Below are positions 1-13,262 of a stretch of 64,000 nt of DNA, in pieces (position 1 is the stretch's first letter; every line of letters starts with the position of its first letter). Below the pieces are notes generated by a model. It was not told the DNA's origin. It saw only the letters and a list, made by a program, of their open reading frames with translations, and made no database searches. Where the stretch lies: the NCBI GenBank assembly GCA_024220505.1, contig JAKZZE010000037.1, positions 124,001 through 188,000 on the forward strand, in the 5' to 3' direction. The position numbers and the translations under genes are program-made. The stretch is from Rhizopus arrhizus (Eukaryota; Mucoromycota; Mucoromycetes; Mucorales; Rhizopodaceae).

Positions 1-568
1 GCTAACTTTTTATGATTAGCTGTGGAAACCAATACATGTTTTTTTTTTGTTTTTCAAATAAAAGATTCCTTGTTTGTAAAACTCATATTATGCCTATATG
101 CTGCGGTTGGTGTGTGTATTATATTTAGAAAAAATAAGCTGATATAAACATTCAAATTTTAATATATTTCTTATGTGAACAATTTACTTTGGTTTACAAT
201 ATTGAAATGCACTAAGCAGAATGCAAATTTTTGGATTTGTTTTTATAACAATCCTTCAACTTTTAAATTGATAGCTTCTACTTCAGTAACTATTGTAATC
301 CATGTACCTATACCTGTTTGCATAAAATACAAAGCAAAGATACAATAAGAATGTTATTTATTGGTATTAACAAACATTGTGTCACGTTAAAGGTGCTTAT
401 TTTTATGTAACAGCTAGTTTTGAAAGCATTGAAGAACCAAGTCTTTCTTTTTTTGCATCAATTCTTTTTGTTGCAATGTTTGTTCTAATAAATTTTTCCT
501 GCATGTGTCATTTGTTTTTAAAAGCGATTTTGCCCTTTGTTGCTTTTCAGCCTATGATAATAAGTTGA
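1..568. other. AT-rich non-coding flank
   Basis: I see no supported gene in this stretch. The only open frame of note, 377-568 on the plus strand, is 63 codons with a low-complexity hydrophobic composition and no recognisable motif. The segment lies just beyond the stop codon of the minus-strand coiled-coil gene and probably includes its 3' UTR. Confidence 0.5.
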
Positions 569-1557
569 TTAATATTTAGTACACGATATATTTATAATAT
601 ATTCTACCATTATCGTCAGAAGATCCTCTATAGCCATTGAAAGATCTTGAGACTTGGCTTGAGCTTCTAATACTTGTACTTGATGTTGTAGTTTATCCAC
701 TTGAAGTTTTGTTAGTTGTACTTCAGTATTTACTTGTTGGCATGCAGCTTTTAACCTTAGCTTTTTTCTACAAAAAAAAATATTATTAAATCTCACTTTA
801 TGCATAACTGTCATTTTACATTATATGGGCTTGTATAGTAGGATCAACGTATAACTCCCTCACTCTTTTTGCTAATCTCAATTCTGCCTCTCTAGTTTCT
901 TGTTCTAATCTATTTTTTACTTGAAAAAGTCTTTTGCTTTCAGAGATTCTTCCTGCATGCCCTTTTGTAATTTCGTTTTGCAGTATTCGTTTGTCAGTAT
1001 CATCCTTGTCCTTTTCTGTTTTGTACTGTTGTTTGTTCTCAATCTTGATCTTTGTAGTAATGTGTTCCAGCGACTGACCAAGCTGTCTTAGGTAATCAAC
1101 ATTCGATGAAGATAACATTTCTTTTATTGTAGGTTGAATACGCGCAAGCTCTAGTGATGTCGCATTATCTTTAAAAGTATGCTGATGTTCAATAAGTTTT
1201 TCTAGTTTATCGCATATGAATTCAGGTGAATGTTGTTTTGACCCATTAATTGGTAATTGTTGGGAAGCTGCCTTATCTATTTGCTTTAGCTTGTATATCT
1301 TTTTTATGTCTTCAATCGATTTGATATACTTCTTTTCGACCTCCTTATGCTTATTTATACGCTGTCGCTTAATATGTACTGATTTTTCAAACTGATGAAC
1401 ATGTGCCTCTATAAAAAGTTTTTATTTTTTTTTAAATATTTAGTTCAGCTTGTAAAGAATCGCGAAATTTGCTATTATTACCAAGTTCAGCGATGTCATT
1501 TAATAATTCCTCATTTCTTCTTTTACGACTATTGTATTGTTCTCTGTATTCTTCCAT
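569..1557 (-). CDS. coiled-coil protein of unknown function (about 287 aa)
   Basis: I read three exons on the minus strand: 1557-1482, 1408-820 and 767-569. Introns 1481-1409 (GTAATA...TATAG) and 819-768 (GTAAAA...TGTAG) restore one continuous frame of 287 codons plus stop. The start is the ATG followed by EEYREQYNSRKRRNEELL. Almost the whole protein is charged and rich in Glu, Lys and Gln with heptad-like spacing, so long coiled coils are expected. There is no signal peptide, membrane segment or catalytic motif. The composition suggests a cytoskeletal, kinetochore or vesicle-tether subunit, but I recognise no family. A 48-nt poly-A (poly-T in sense) sits just upstream of the start codon. The splice model is by eye; the frame agreement across both introns makes the gene convincing. 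Confidence 0.7.
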
Positions 1558-1579
1558 GATATTTATTTATTTATTTTGG

Positions 1580-1627
<48 letters not shown>
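1580..1627. repeat. poly-A homopolymer tract
   Basis: An uninterrupted run of 48 A residues lies about 23 bases upstream of the start codon of the minus-strand coiled-coil gene, where it is a poly-T in the 5' leader. It could affect nucleosome exclusion between this gene and the divergent RBBP4 gene. Length may be imprecise because homopolymers are error-prone in sequencing. Confidence 0.9.
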
Positions 1628-1630
<3 letters not shown>

Positions 1631-2046
1631 ATAAAATTTATTGTATAAAAAGGTAGTAACGGCAAGATAAAAGCAACATATACAAATGCATTTAAATGAA
1701 GTATACAAAAGGAAAGAAAACAAGGATTTATAGAATATACATTAGATATATAAAACAAAAATAATACAAGCAATATACTATTATTTCAAAGCAAAAACAT
1801 CTTTTAATGTTTTTTTTTATTATAAAAAGAGTATTTAAATTCCGAGCGAAAGACTGTAAGCTTAAACTTATAAAATCAATCACATTTAGTCTTGGTAGAA
1901 TGAGTTATCTCTAAAGAACTTCTTTTGATATTTTATTTATGTAGATTCGCGTTTGTGACTGGGGCAAAAGCAAGCTGAGTTAAAAAACTAACTCCATGTT
2001 TCCCTTTTTCTTTTTTCTTTCCCTTTTTTATACTCTAGTAAGCAAT

Positions 2047-3907
<1,861 letters not shown>

Positions 3908-4380
3908 TGCCTTTTGATGATTTTTATGAAGAAATTTTTTCATAATAAAAGAAAAACTATAAAATACTTTTATTATTAAACTAGTAACCTTTTTCATTCA
4001 ATACCTTACTTATACTCTACAATAAAATAAAAAGGTAATATTCAAGACCATTACATGTCATAATGATATATGCTGTATAAGAATAAAGCTCGACCAGTAG
4101 ACTATTAAAGGGGTAAAAAATCTACTTAGGGGGGCATTAGGTTTCGTGTCATGATCATGTAGTTACTGGATTTGTAAATTAAGTGCGTTATACTAAAAGA
4201 AGTAATACTTAATATTAATATAATATGATTGGTGAGATTGGTTTTCTATTTGTGGGAAATGAACCTTTTCTTTTTTTTTTGCACGAATGGAAAGCTCTAA
4301 AATGAAAAGAAACGTCACTGAGTTCATATTTATGCAAAGATAGTTGACCTCCTTTTATCTTTTCTTTCTTTTAATAAAAA

Positions 4381-5425
4381 ATGTACAACAGCTTCACTAT
4401 AACAAACAATCATAGAGACAAACTGAAGGAACCAAAGACATCTACAAGTCATCCAATAAAGTAAATAATTACTACACAGTAAACGAAAAAAGATCTAAAC
4501 AATATTTCCGAACTTGTAGTATAAGCTGGATTGTTCCACCTGATATACAAAGTTACCTATCAAACCACCCATTACCAGAAGACTTTGAGTTGTATGATTG
4601 TATTAGACCAACCATTAAGGAAAAGCTGGAGCAAATATCAAATAGACATAGTATATCACTCTTGAGGGGAAATCTATGTTTAAGCTCCTGTCCAGGAAAG
4701 AAAGTACGATTGTCAGGTCCAGTGAAAGGAAGAGCAACGATCAATAGGGACCTTGATTTGGACTTCTTACGAATGAAATCATTTGGCATTACATTGATTG
4801 TTTGGTAATAGAACAAAAAATAGCTTATAAAAATATAAAGAAGGAGGATTACTCAACCGTGTTCTTACCAGTTGTCTGGATGACTATGAAATGGAATTTT
4901 TAGGCGCACCATGGCCAAAATATATTGCTGCAGCGACGGATAAAAATATAAAAATATATAGACTGCCTATGGTAGAAGGAAGTTGTCCGAATACAATAGA
5001 AGATGTAAAGAATGCTATTGATGTAGTAAATGATGAAATAGTTCAAGGAAACAATGTGCTGGTTCACTGCCGAGGAGGTATACGTCACAAGTAAAAATAT
5101 GGCAAAAACAGTTCTTACATCTTTATTTAAAAAAGGTGTAGGCAGAGCTGGGTTATTTGCTTGCTGTTGGCTACTAGAAAACTTACTTTGTCGAACAGCA
5201 GAAAGAGCAATATCTGTTGTAAGAGAACAAAGAAGCCCTAAAGCAATAGAAACGCTAAGACAAGCAGATTATATTATTCGGTATTCCAAATCTGTAAAAC
5301 AAAGGTATGGTTTACAATATTCAGATACGATGAAAAGACCCAAGTCAATGGAAGCAGATCATAGATACACAACACCATCAATTAATACAATAGCTCAATT
5401 AGAATATGATATAATGACAGCATAG
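4381..5425 (+). CDS. KAP/CDKN3-like dual-specificity protein phosphatase
   Basis: The protein carries the cysteine phosphatase signature HCRGGVGRAG (C-X5-R), created by splicing across the intron that begins GTATACG near 5077. Upstream lie SISWIVPPD, the block GITLIVCCLDDYE (spliced over about 4807-4871) and APWPKYIAAATDKNIKIYRLPM, an arrangement like CDKN3/KAP-type phosphatases that act on CDKs or related phospho-proteins. The nucleophile Cys and the P-loop Arg are present. The start at 4381 (AAAAATG) requires a very short intron of about 32 nt (4461-4492) to reach the long reading frame; this is the weakest part of the model, and the true first exon could differ. The substrate is not deducible. 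The stop lies 17 bp from the stop of the convergent lectin gene. Confidence 0.82.
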
Positions 5426-5442
5426 GATTTATAAACCTTTAA

Positions 5443-6628
5443 TTAAAATCTCTTCACTCTGCTCTTTTGATCGTAATAACGATAACCAGCGAGCAGTGCA
5501 CCTACAAGAGCACCTGCTAAAATCATTTTAAATAAAATAGAAAGTATTCCTCCTGAAGAACTTGATTTCTTCACCTTTTCTGGTTTAGGAGCTGATTCTT
5601 TTGCAGCAGGAGGAATGGTCCTAGTGACTACTGAAATAATATCATGATTATCTGTCACTTCACCAGTATGTGCGCTGAAACCAAGATATATTTGCTCAGG
5701 AAGTACAATATCATGCTTTTTAAAACAGAAGCTCCATTCATCCTCTGCTTTCCATAATAAATATAATTCGATAAAGTTTCCTTTGTGATAAGTAAATCTG
5801 GCACGGGTAGGAAACCCCTTTGATCTGAAGTCAGCCTACAATGAAAAGAGAGATCAATCCACGTTTTTATAACAAAGCTTTCCTAATATTTTACCTCACA
5901 ACCAGCCAGTTCATTATCACTACCGTCCTTACCAGTATTATAAAGCTTTGTGCCATCATTAAGCATTGCCATAACGTAAGGAAACGTGTGTTTCTATATG
6001 CATTGATATTAGTATGAGTTCAAACATGTTATCTTCCTTTCAATTTACATGTGCTCGTTCGTTATCATAGGTATCAAAAAAGATGCCGAGTCCCTCAAAT
6101 TTTTCAGTTGATCCAAATACAGGGCCAGGTATCATCCTTTGTTTTGTGAGCCACACTTAAAGAAAGCTTTTAAACAACAAAAATAAACATAAGGCATTAT
6201 AAAAGGAACTTACTAGCAAAGCCATCTCCGTAAAGATGTCCATGACTACCGTCCACCTTAAATTCAAATTCAACTTCGAAATTATCACCAATTAAGGGCT
6301 ATTCACGTTAAACATTAGTTGTATTTAAAAAAGAAGAAAAATCGTCTTACTAAGCGTGACCATAAATAACCAAGTTGAGATTGCCTAGTGGAAGTTAAAC
6401 GAATTTGGTGGTTTGTACTGATAACAGTGTTGCCTGCAAAGTCAAACCATCTATTTTGGAGTTCGTCGTCTGAAAAAACGAATGTCAACTTTTTTAGTAT
6501 TAAAAGAATTTCTTACCGATGTAAGGCATTGAAATAGAGTGAGTTCTTAGTGTTGATTTGCCTTGAGCAAGTATCAAATTAACACATGCTACAAGCAAAG
6601 TAAAAATTACTGTTACGGTCAAGTGCAT
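5443..6628 (-). CDS. L-type lectin cargo receptor, VIP36/Emp46-47 family
   Basis: The gene has several short introns. The minus-strand start at 6628 gives a hydrophobic signal peptide (MHLTVTVIFTLLVACVNLIL). It is followed by an L-type lectin domain with family blocks such as HSISMPYI, QNRWFDFAGNTVIS, LTSTRQSQLGYLWSR, HLYGDGFAMWLTKQ, FGSTEKFEGLGIFFDTYDN and GFSAHTG. A Pro/Ser/Lys-rich stalk precedes one transmembrane helix (SILFKMILAGALVGALLAGY) and a short cytosolic tail ending KRF, which resembles the KRFY tail of VIP36 used in ER exit and Golgi cycling. The expected role is carbohydrate-dependent capture of glycoproteins in the early secretory pathway. The calcium and mannose pocket was not checked residue by residue. 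It is convergent with the phosphatase gene. Confidence 0.92.
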
Positions 6629-7214
6629 ATTTTGGTATCAATTAAGAAAAAAGGAACGATGTAGACGCTGTGGGAGAAAAATGGACGCTTTTTAAAATTA
6701 ATGCTCAAAAAATCATGCATTATTTGCACACCAAAGTTTGATAAATGTTTTTTTGGATTTACTATAAAGTCATCAACAAGAAGTATTTATTTCTCTCTCT
6801 TATCTGCTGGTTTTGATCAAATGTAGATCAATCTCAAGGCAAATTTGAAATGAGGCTTGTGAATTCTTAAAAAGATTCATATAACAGGTTTGTATTCCTA
6901 GTGTATTATCCATTTTGATGTAAAATAGCAAAACAATAGACATAGACACCGATTTATGAATAAAATTATCAAAGATATCTTGATGGGATAAGATTTATTA
7001 CATACATAAGTTGGTTTATAACAATTGAGGTATCTAGTGAATTAAGATGTTAAAAATGCCCTGAATGATACCTTCAAAACCTATAAATTTTACTATATTA
7101 TTTTTAATAATGTATGAAAGAGAAATACTTACTACCACTCAAGCAGGATACTAAATTTAAGAATCCATATATTCCCTTTCATGAAACGACCGACGGGTTT
7201 TTCTTTAAATCTAT
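6629..7214. other. intergenic region, no gene seen
   Basis: This is AT-rich upstream sequence of the minus-strand lectin gene, reaching to the end of the dead actin-capping-protein copy. A short minus-strand open stretch at about 7150-7260 is arginine-rich (KARRRDRFKEKP) but has no recognisable continuation. I see no RNA gene or repeat. Confidence 0.45.
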
Positions 7215-7975
7215 CCCTACGTCTTGCTTTTTGTCGGTGAATCCAAGCTTCTTTAGTCATTAGCATTATCTTTTGCTCTACCAAAATAAATATACTGCAA
7301 TAAGATTATCATTTTCATTTCTATGTCTTCAGCCATACATCTAACATTAGTGACATGTGTTGATGAATCATCTACTAAATATTCTTGTTCTACTTATCGC
7401 ATCATATCTCCACTTAAGTTTAGCTGACCAAGCTTTTGGTTATTTGTAATCATGTAAAGCATCCCAATCGATATCAATTTATATTGTGTATTATGTCTTT
7501 TTTCTTCAACTTCAAACGCATGAATAGAATCACAAGCTCCTTTCATGTATCTAATATCATTGTCTACTATACTTTGACCGTAAGTATATCTTTCTTTTTT
7601 CAAATATTTCTATTGTTAGATATTTTTCAATCAGGACAACCATAGCAAATTTGCTATCAATTTAATTATATAAACAGATGAAACTCCACCACCATAATAC
7701 ATTCTACGATAAGCATCAAAAGTTTCACTAGTTTTCCTTCTAACTTCCTCAGAGAAGGCGAAGGTATTTCACCGTTTAGTAACTCTAGTTCATATCCATT
7801 GCTCCAAAGAGACATTTACATCACATTTTAAAAACGAGTGGAACGGGAAAATGTTGGTCAATAGAAGAAAGTAACCCATCAGTCAAGTTGGGACGAAGCT
7901 TTGTTAAGTTTTCCTCTACCTTTTAAAATAGTGAGGATCGCATCAGACCCAAAACACAGTCAAATTTATCACTTT
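7215..7975 (-). pseudogene. decayed F-actin-capping protein beta subunit
   Basis: Minus-strand translation recovers, in the right order, pieces resembling the capping-protein beta subunit: DKFDCVLGLMR, then NLTDGLLSSIDQ, then WSNGYELELLNGEIPSPSLR, then ETFDAYRRMYYGGGVSSVY, then SKFAMVVLIEK, then CDSIHAFEVEEK, then YKLISIGMLYMITN, then LNLSGDMMR, then THVTNVRCMAEDI and IYFGRAKD. These blocks sit in different frames and are separated by in-frame stops (for example a TAA directly after GDMMR). About 25 expected residues are missing after the LLSSIDQ block. The gene therefore cannot make a full protein. No clear introns remain, which would fit a retrocopy, although a CTAAC-containing stretch near 7615 could be an intron remnant. 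An intact capping-protein beta gene must lie elsewhere, since the protein is near-universal in fungi. Confidence 0.85.
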
Positions 7976-8596
7976 GCAAAAAATTCAACAGTTTAACACG
8001 CAATGCACAAAGAATAGAAACAAACATTATAAACCTTTCTATTTGTATATATTCTTCAAAAAAATGAAGCACTACACATTGATACAAATTGTCTCTATTA
8101 AGCGCGTTACAAAGGAAGGGTGCGTTTAGGACATTAAGGATATAACACTACTCATTGACTGTCATTGTAATACTTAAAATGAAAAGTAAGCGTGTACATA
8201 CACTTTATTGTATAGTTTATTGACTTTAGTCCGTCGTATGACATGAACTAGTTCCTTGCAAAAGAATATAAATCTTATGAAGACCATGATACTTGTTTGT
8301 CCTGAAAATAATTTAGTGGCTTTGTAGATATGCCATGCTTCGAAGCATACACATACAAATTACCCTTACACATATTTTTAAATAACTTTTGTTTTCTTTT
8401 ACCTATCGAATTCCTGTGAGCTCTTTTTCACTGCTGTTGTTTTCATTGTTTATTTTATGGTTCATATTTAACAGTCTTAAATTGCAACAGCCAATGATTT
8501 TCGTGTCAAAAAATTAATGGTGGCTTAGACAAGATAAAAATTTTGTTACAGCATTGGTCAAGTTAAATCTTCCTCTTTTCCCACTCATCACACAAC
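7976..8596. promoter_or_regulatory. upstream region of RPS21
   Basis: No coding signal is visible here. The last 150 bases before the RPS21 start include pyrimidine-rich runs and the leader CACACAACATGG. The transcription start and control elements cannot be placed from sequence alone. Confidence 0.4.
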
Positions 8597-8970
8597 ATGG
8601 AGAACTCTGAAGGCCAACTTATCGATCTTTACATTCCCCGCAAGTGGTAAGTGACTAAAGCTATCCTTAACTATCATACTGGTGCTTAGTTGTTCTCACT
8701 TTAGCTCTGCCACCAACCGTCTCATCACTGCCAAGGATCATGCCTCTGTCCAAATCAACGTTGCTGATGTCAACGCTGAAGGTCGTTATGTCAACACCTT
8801 CTCCACCTATGCCTTCTGTGGTTTCGTCCGTAAGGAAGCTGAATCTGACGATTCTCTCAACCGTCTTGCTCAACAAGATGGATGTAAGTATTTTTGAGAA
8901 AAAGAGCGAGTTTATTGATACTAAGACTATTTTATTAGACTTGAAGAACGTCTTCTCTTACCAACAATAA
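8597..8970 (+). CDS. RPS21: 40S ribosomal protein eS21
   Basis: Three exons encode about 87 residues, the usual eS21 length. Exon 1 gives [17 protein letters not shown]. Exon 2 starts after the acceptor at about 8704 and gives [19 protein letters not shown] and the conserved block [20 protein letters not shown]. Exon 3 gives [10 protein letters not shown]. eS21 sits at the back of the 40S head-body junction and is needed for small-subunit maturation. Codon use is noticeably biased towards C-ending codons compared with neighbouring genes, as expected for a highly expressed protein. Introns are in positions that split codons, and both junctions restore family residues. Confidence 0.97.
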
Positions 8971-9551
8971 ATAGTTTAATACTATTTTGTGAATAAATAA
9001 TTTGTTCAAGTTTCTAACGTGTTTGTATGATTTCTTTTTTTTTCGCGTGTGTACCTAGGCGTATTTGCAAAGCCTCTCGTATGTTTTCATTCAGTACCTA
9101 TTGATACTCTACATTAAACCATTGCTATAATCATGAAGTTGTACATAGAATAGGTGATGAATATACCTATATTTATTGTACTGTGTACGATCTTTGTTCA
9201 CACATACTCTCCTGAATTTACTCTATTGTCCTTCCTCCTTGTGTCAAATTTTGATAAATTCTGCAAACCTTTCAATAAAAGGAAATCGTATTTTTACTTT
9301 GAAACAATTCTTAGTATGTTCTAGAGCATACTCTTTCAAATATTACTCGTTACGTGTTCATCTTTAAACATCCCCTTTCCCCAATCATTAAGCATGCGTT
9401 AGCTTATTTTGAATTAATTCAGTTGCTCTCCCTGTTTTTTCTTCTTTGTAACTCTTTCTATATATACTTTTTCGGTAGTCATTTTCGTTTTCTTTTTTTT
9501 TTTCTTTCTTTCTTTCCTTTCCCTCTTCTTTATTTATATGTTTAATTCGCC
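8971..9551. promoter_or_regulatory. intergenic region with pyrimidine-rich leader of the SH3 membrane-protein gene
   Basis: No gene is visible. The last 100 bases before the ATG at 9552 are strongly pyrimidine-rich (long T/C runs at about 9486-9535), typical of fungal core promoters and leaders. Short open frames on the plus strand here are hydrophobic, overlapping and without family features, so I leave them out. Confidence 0.4.
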
Positions 9552-10738
9552 ATGAAGCAGCAAAACTTTAATATCTTATTCATACTTTTATTTCTTATAC
9601 AATGTATTCAATGCCAGCAATGTCTCTCTTTAGAAGGCTCTAAAGCCTGTCCACTTTTTAATAAAGCATCGATTCAGATTGGAGATTCTGCTTCAGAACA
9701 TTGGTTAACAAAAGTGACAAATATAGAAGAATTTGACCAACAGTTGTTCAATCATGTCAACACAGTTGCTTTTTGGAAGCAGAAACTTGGATGTGAAATA
9801 CACAATGCCCCTTCTTATGCAATCAGTATGACCTGTGCAGCTGTCGCGCTGGATCAAGCATCGTCTATATGCAATCCTAAGAACACAACTCTACCGCTGT
9901 GTCAATCAACTTGTGAAGCCTTTTCTGAATCCATAACACAGTCTACTTCTTCAAATGATACATGCAATTCAGCTATAGTGGAGGCAGTGCAACGATGCAA
10001 GAACGATTCAGCATCTAATGGACTTAATTCTACAGGCTGTATTTCTGGTTATGAAAACGAACTTGAAATATGTGGTAAGAAAAAAACAAAACTTTATAAA
10101 GTGCTTTGCTTAACTATTTGTTTTGCTCCTTATTCATACAAAGGCCGTACTCACTCATGCGACTTTCTGCACACTGATTCACCAATCGTTTCGTTATCAA
10201 TTATTGTTGGTGTCACCATTTTGATCATCGTCACTAGTGGACTCATATCAGCCCAAATTTATCGCAGGCGTTGCATGATACACCAAATACCAGACGCTGT
10301 GAGAGAAAAGTCTTTCGATACATCATCCTCTGTAACAAGGATACCTAGTATGTCTGATATTCCAGTAGGGGATGAAGTGGAAGATATCAATTGGCAAGCT
10401 TTGAAAGGTCACATTTTCCAAATTAATTCTACTGAACAGCAATTTGTAAAAGCTATTTACTCATTCGTGCCATCAAGTCGTTCAGATGAGATTAGGTTAC
10501 TAAAAGATGACATTCTCCAAATTTATTATTATTTTGATGATGGATGGGCTTTTGGTAAACAGCAAAACATATTTATATGACAAAATACTCAACTTATTTT
10601 CTAGGTGATAACTTTTTTTCAGGTAGTAGGGGCCTATTTCCTCTTTCTTTTGTTATACGATTGACACCTAAAGAAATACAAGGATTACTAATGCCATCAG
10701 AAGAAAGAAAAATGACAAGCCGGAGTTTGACCTTGTGA
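9552..10738 (+). CDS. Fus1-like single-pass membrane protein with Cys-rich ectodomain and C-terminal SH3 domain
   Basis: The protein starts with a signal peptide (KQQNFNILFILLFLIQCIQC). The ectodomain of about 180 residues contains many cysteines and Asn-X-Ser/Thr sites. One transmembrane helix follows (IVGVTILIIVTSGLISAQIY), then a cytosolic linker and an SH3 domain (FVKAIYSFVPSSRSDEIRL ... DDGWAFGSRGLFPLSFV). Two introns are likely: one of about 66 nt from about 10076, which happens to be open in frame, and one near 10555-10621 that must be removed to complete the SH3 domain. The stop is at 10736-10738. The topology matches fungal Fus1-type proteins, which link a plasma-membrane site to actin or fusion machinery through SH3, but the ectodomain itself is not recognisable to me. 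Function as a surface sensor or scaffold is inference. Confidence 0.85.
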
Positions 10739-12492
10739 AAAGACTATCGCTTTTTATAAAATCAAAAACAACAAAAATTACACAAGAAATCTAAAAAGGA
10801 GACAATGGACTGTCTGTGTGTTCACTGCCTCCTTCCCTCTTCTTTAGGTAATTCTGATTCTCTCCACCAGATCTCTGGCTAATAAAGCAAAGCCTTTCAA
10901 GCTTAACTAAAAAGTACTTGCAGTTCTCATGGTACCAATTTATAGTCTTCTCAAAATAAATTATGGGGATTCAGATATCATTCTGTAATTTTAATCACGC
11001 CTAATTTACGGCTTTAATTAAGCTTAAACTATAGATTTACTATATGTCTTTTATTTTGTTTACTTGTGAACTCTTATTGTGTATACCAGAAATGTTGCAA
11101 ACTTGCAAAAGTATGACTTATATTACAAGTATCACGTACTTTAATTTTGAGGCATAACGTATTGTTTTTACGCTCAAAAATACATCGTGCTTTCGAGTTT
11201 TAACTATCCCAGTTGTTTAGAAATTTTGAAGAGACAGAACTTGTTTTTACTATGACAACTTGCTTTTTTTATAGAACAATTCTTATGAGCCCATTCCATA
11301 TCTTTCATAATATGCCAATAGAATTAAGAGCAAAACTCAATTGACGTTTGAATTATTTGATAGAAAAGCCGTAAATTGAAATTTGTTTATTTATGCTAAC
11401 AACGTAAGATGGGATTTTTGTCTAACAAAGATTGTAGGCTTCTTGCAATTTCTATTTCCTTTTATTCTGTTCTTTCCTTTATTGTCAACCACAAGATACA
11501 TGATTTCAGTAAAGAAACAAGAAGCTTACAAGGATAATAAAGATAATGAGAATAATCATTTTGTTTACGAAGAAAGAAAAAATACATTCAATTAATGAAT
11601 TCTTGGTCTAAATGAAGCAGACAAAAATCTCCTTGATACATACGGTAAGGTTTAAAAAAATGCTTATATATACTATCAGAAAAAGAAGAGACCCTCATAA
11701 GCAAAGCTAAAGAATTCTTTTCAACTTGAAACATGAATTCGAAACAGGCGATTTCTTCTTTGATGGAATTATAGCAAAGTTGAAACATCAGTCAAACTAT
11801 GACACTGTAAAGATTTTTTATTGAATTTTTCAATTAATTTAAGTATATTAACACTTCTGTTTCTGCTTGTTCTGTGCACGCATTCTTTTTTATCTGTGTG
11901 TGGTAAAATATAAAAATCGCATGTGCGTAAATTGCTAAATTCTTTTGCGTATACCTTACCAATTATTAAAGAGAGAAAACTTGTACAAGTGGTTCTCAAC
12001 GAATGAAGCAAATTTCAATTGATTTCAAGTAGCCCATTGATGAGATTTCCTGTGTGTTTGATTGCTTATGAATATTGTCTCATTTTTGTACCTGATGAAC
12101 ATACTTTTAATTCATCTGAAACAGAGTACAAATTAGATACTACTAGCTTCATTGATGATGATATTGAACTTTTGTTAGAAATATTAAGTAAACCACTTGC
12201 GAATGGCGTATTTATGTTACTATCGGTCCATTATAAATCTTAAATAGTATTATTAAGAGGTATCAACTGAGCAAGAAAAAGTTATAAAACTGAAGATGTT
12301 ATGTATTCATACTCTATGTAAATAATAGTGTTGATAAAATAATTATTCATCTATTTATTCTGTTTTTTAATTCAGATGGCATAGCGTACTTGTAGCTTGT
12401 CAAGATTTGCTTAGAAAAAAAAAACTGCAAATTAAGCTAGTATAGCGAAAGTTGTAGTAAAACTAAATTGTCTAATGTCACCAATTCCTTTT
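10739..12492. other. long intergenic region with weak coding-like traces
   Basis: No supportable gene lies in these 1.75 kb. Two minus-strand open frames (11588-11788, 11769-12011) and one plus-strand frame (12019-12243, ending SKPLANGVFMLLSVHY) have protein-like composition but overlap on opposite strands and match nothing I know. A decayed gene is possible. The first part holds the 3' flank of the SH3 gene. Confidence 0.4.
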
Positions 12493-13084
12493 TTATAATT
12501 GTTTTATTTTTTGCTGTATCTCTTCATCAAGATAAGATTCTGATTTCCATAAAGCAACACTTCCTGCTAAATGTTGTTGTGTTGTAAACCCTTCAGAACT
12601 AGCCACACCACTGATACACTCCTACACATACATAATTAAGCAAATTTTCAAATAGGTTTTCATTTTCCTTACTTTAACCATATACTCTTGATTATACATT
12701 GCTACACAACATCTCATTAAAGCTAATTCTTCAGGAACACTGTTATTATTATCGTCATAGCTTTCTAAGGTCTCTTTTAAGTTTAAATGACTGACTGCGT
12801 TTTTGTACTCTTCAAACATTGTGTCCAGCACTTGTTTGACTATTCAACAATAAGAATAAATAACCTCATTCTCTTTAGCATTTTACAGGTTATTTACTTT
12901 GAGAAATAATTTGCTCTAAATCTGTTGTTGGTTGTCCCAAGACTTGTTGTGATAAGCATTGTTCACCTTTTTTACTTAGTTGTATCCACTGATTTAGACT
13001 GCATAAAGATAAGCTTTTATATAAAAATAAATTATAAATATACCATTCTTTAAACTTGGTAAAAGAAATCGATGTGGACCTCAT
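12493..13084 (-). CDS. unknown small helical protein downstream of PEX3
   Basis: Four exons on the minus strand join in one frame: the start at 13084 (MRSTSISFTKFKE), then CLNQWIQLSKKGEQCLSQQ, then IKQVLDTMFEEYKNAVSHL through QEYMVK, then ECISGVASSEGFTTQQHLAG to the end KIKQL. Every junction uses GT...AG with a plausible acceptor. The product is about 160 residues, mostly helical and soluble, without a signal peptide or membrane segment. It lies on the same strand as PEX3, 178 bp beyond the PEX3 stop. I do not recognise the family. The start is the least certain point because the upstream sequence is low complexity. Confidence 0.6.
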
Positions 13085-13262
13085 CTTTAAAAAAAACAAG
13101 AAGTAAAAGAAAGGCATCTTTTTTAATAAAAAAAATAGCCATTTTTATTTTTTTGGAAAGAGTCTGTACGACGATCAAAGGTCAAACTCGTGTATTAAAC
13201 TTCTCTCTTGCTGTCCCTATGGATGCACGAGTATATATTAAGCAAAAAGTACTATTTTTTTT

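Noticed and set aside
11588..12243. Overlapping open frames on both strands as candidate genes
   Set aside because: None carries a recognisable domain, no splice model joins them, and they conflict by strand; kept only as a note on the intergenic region.
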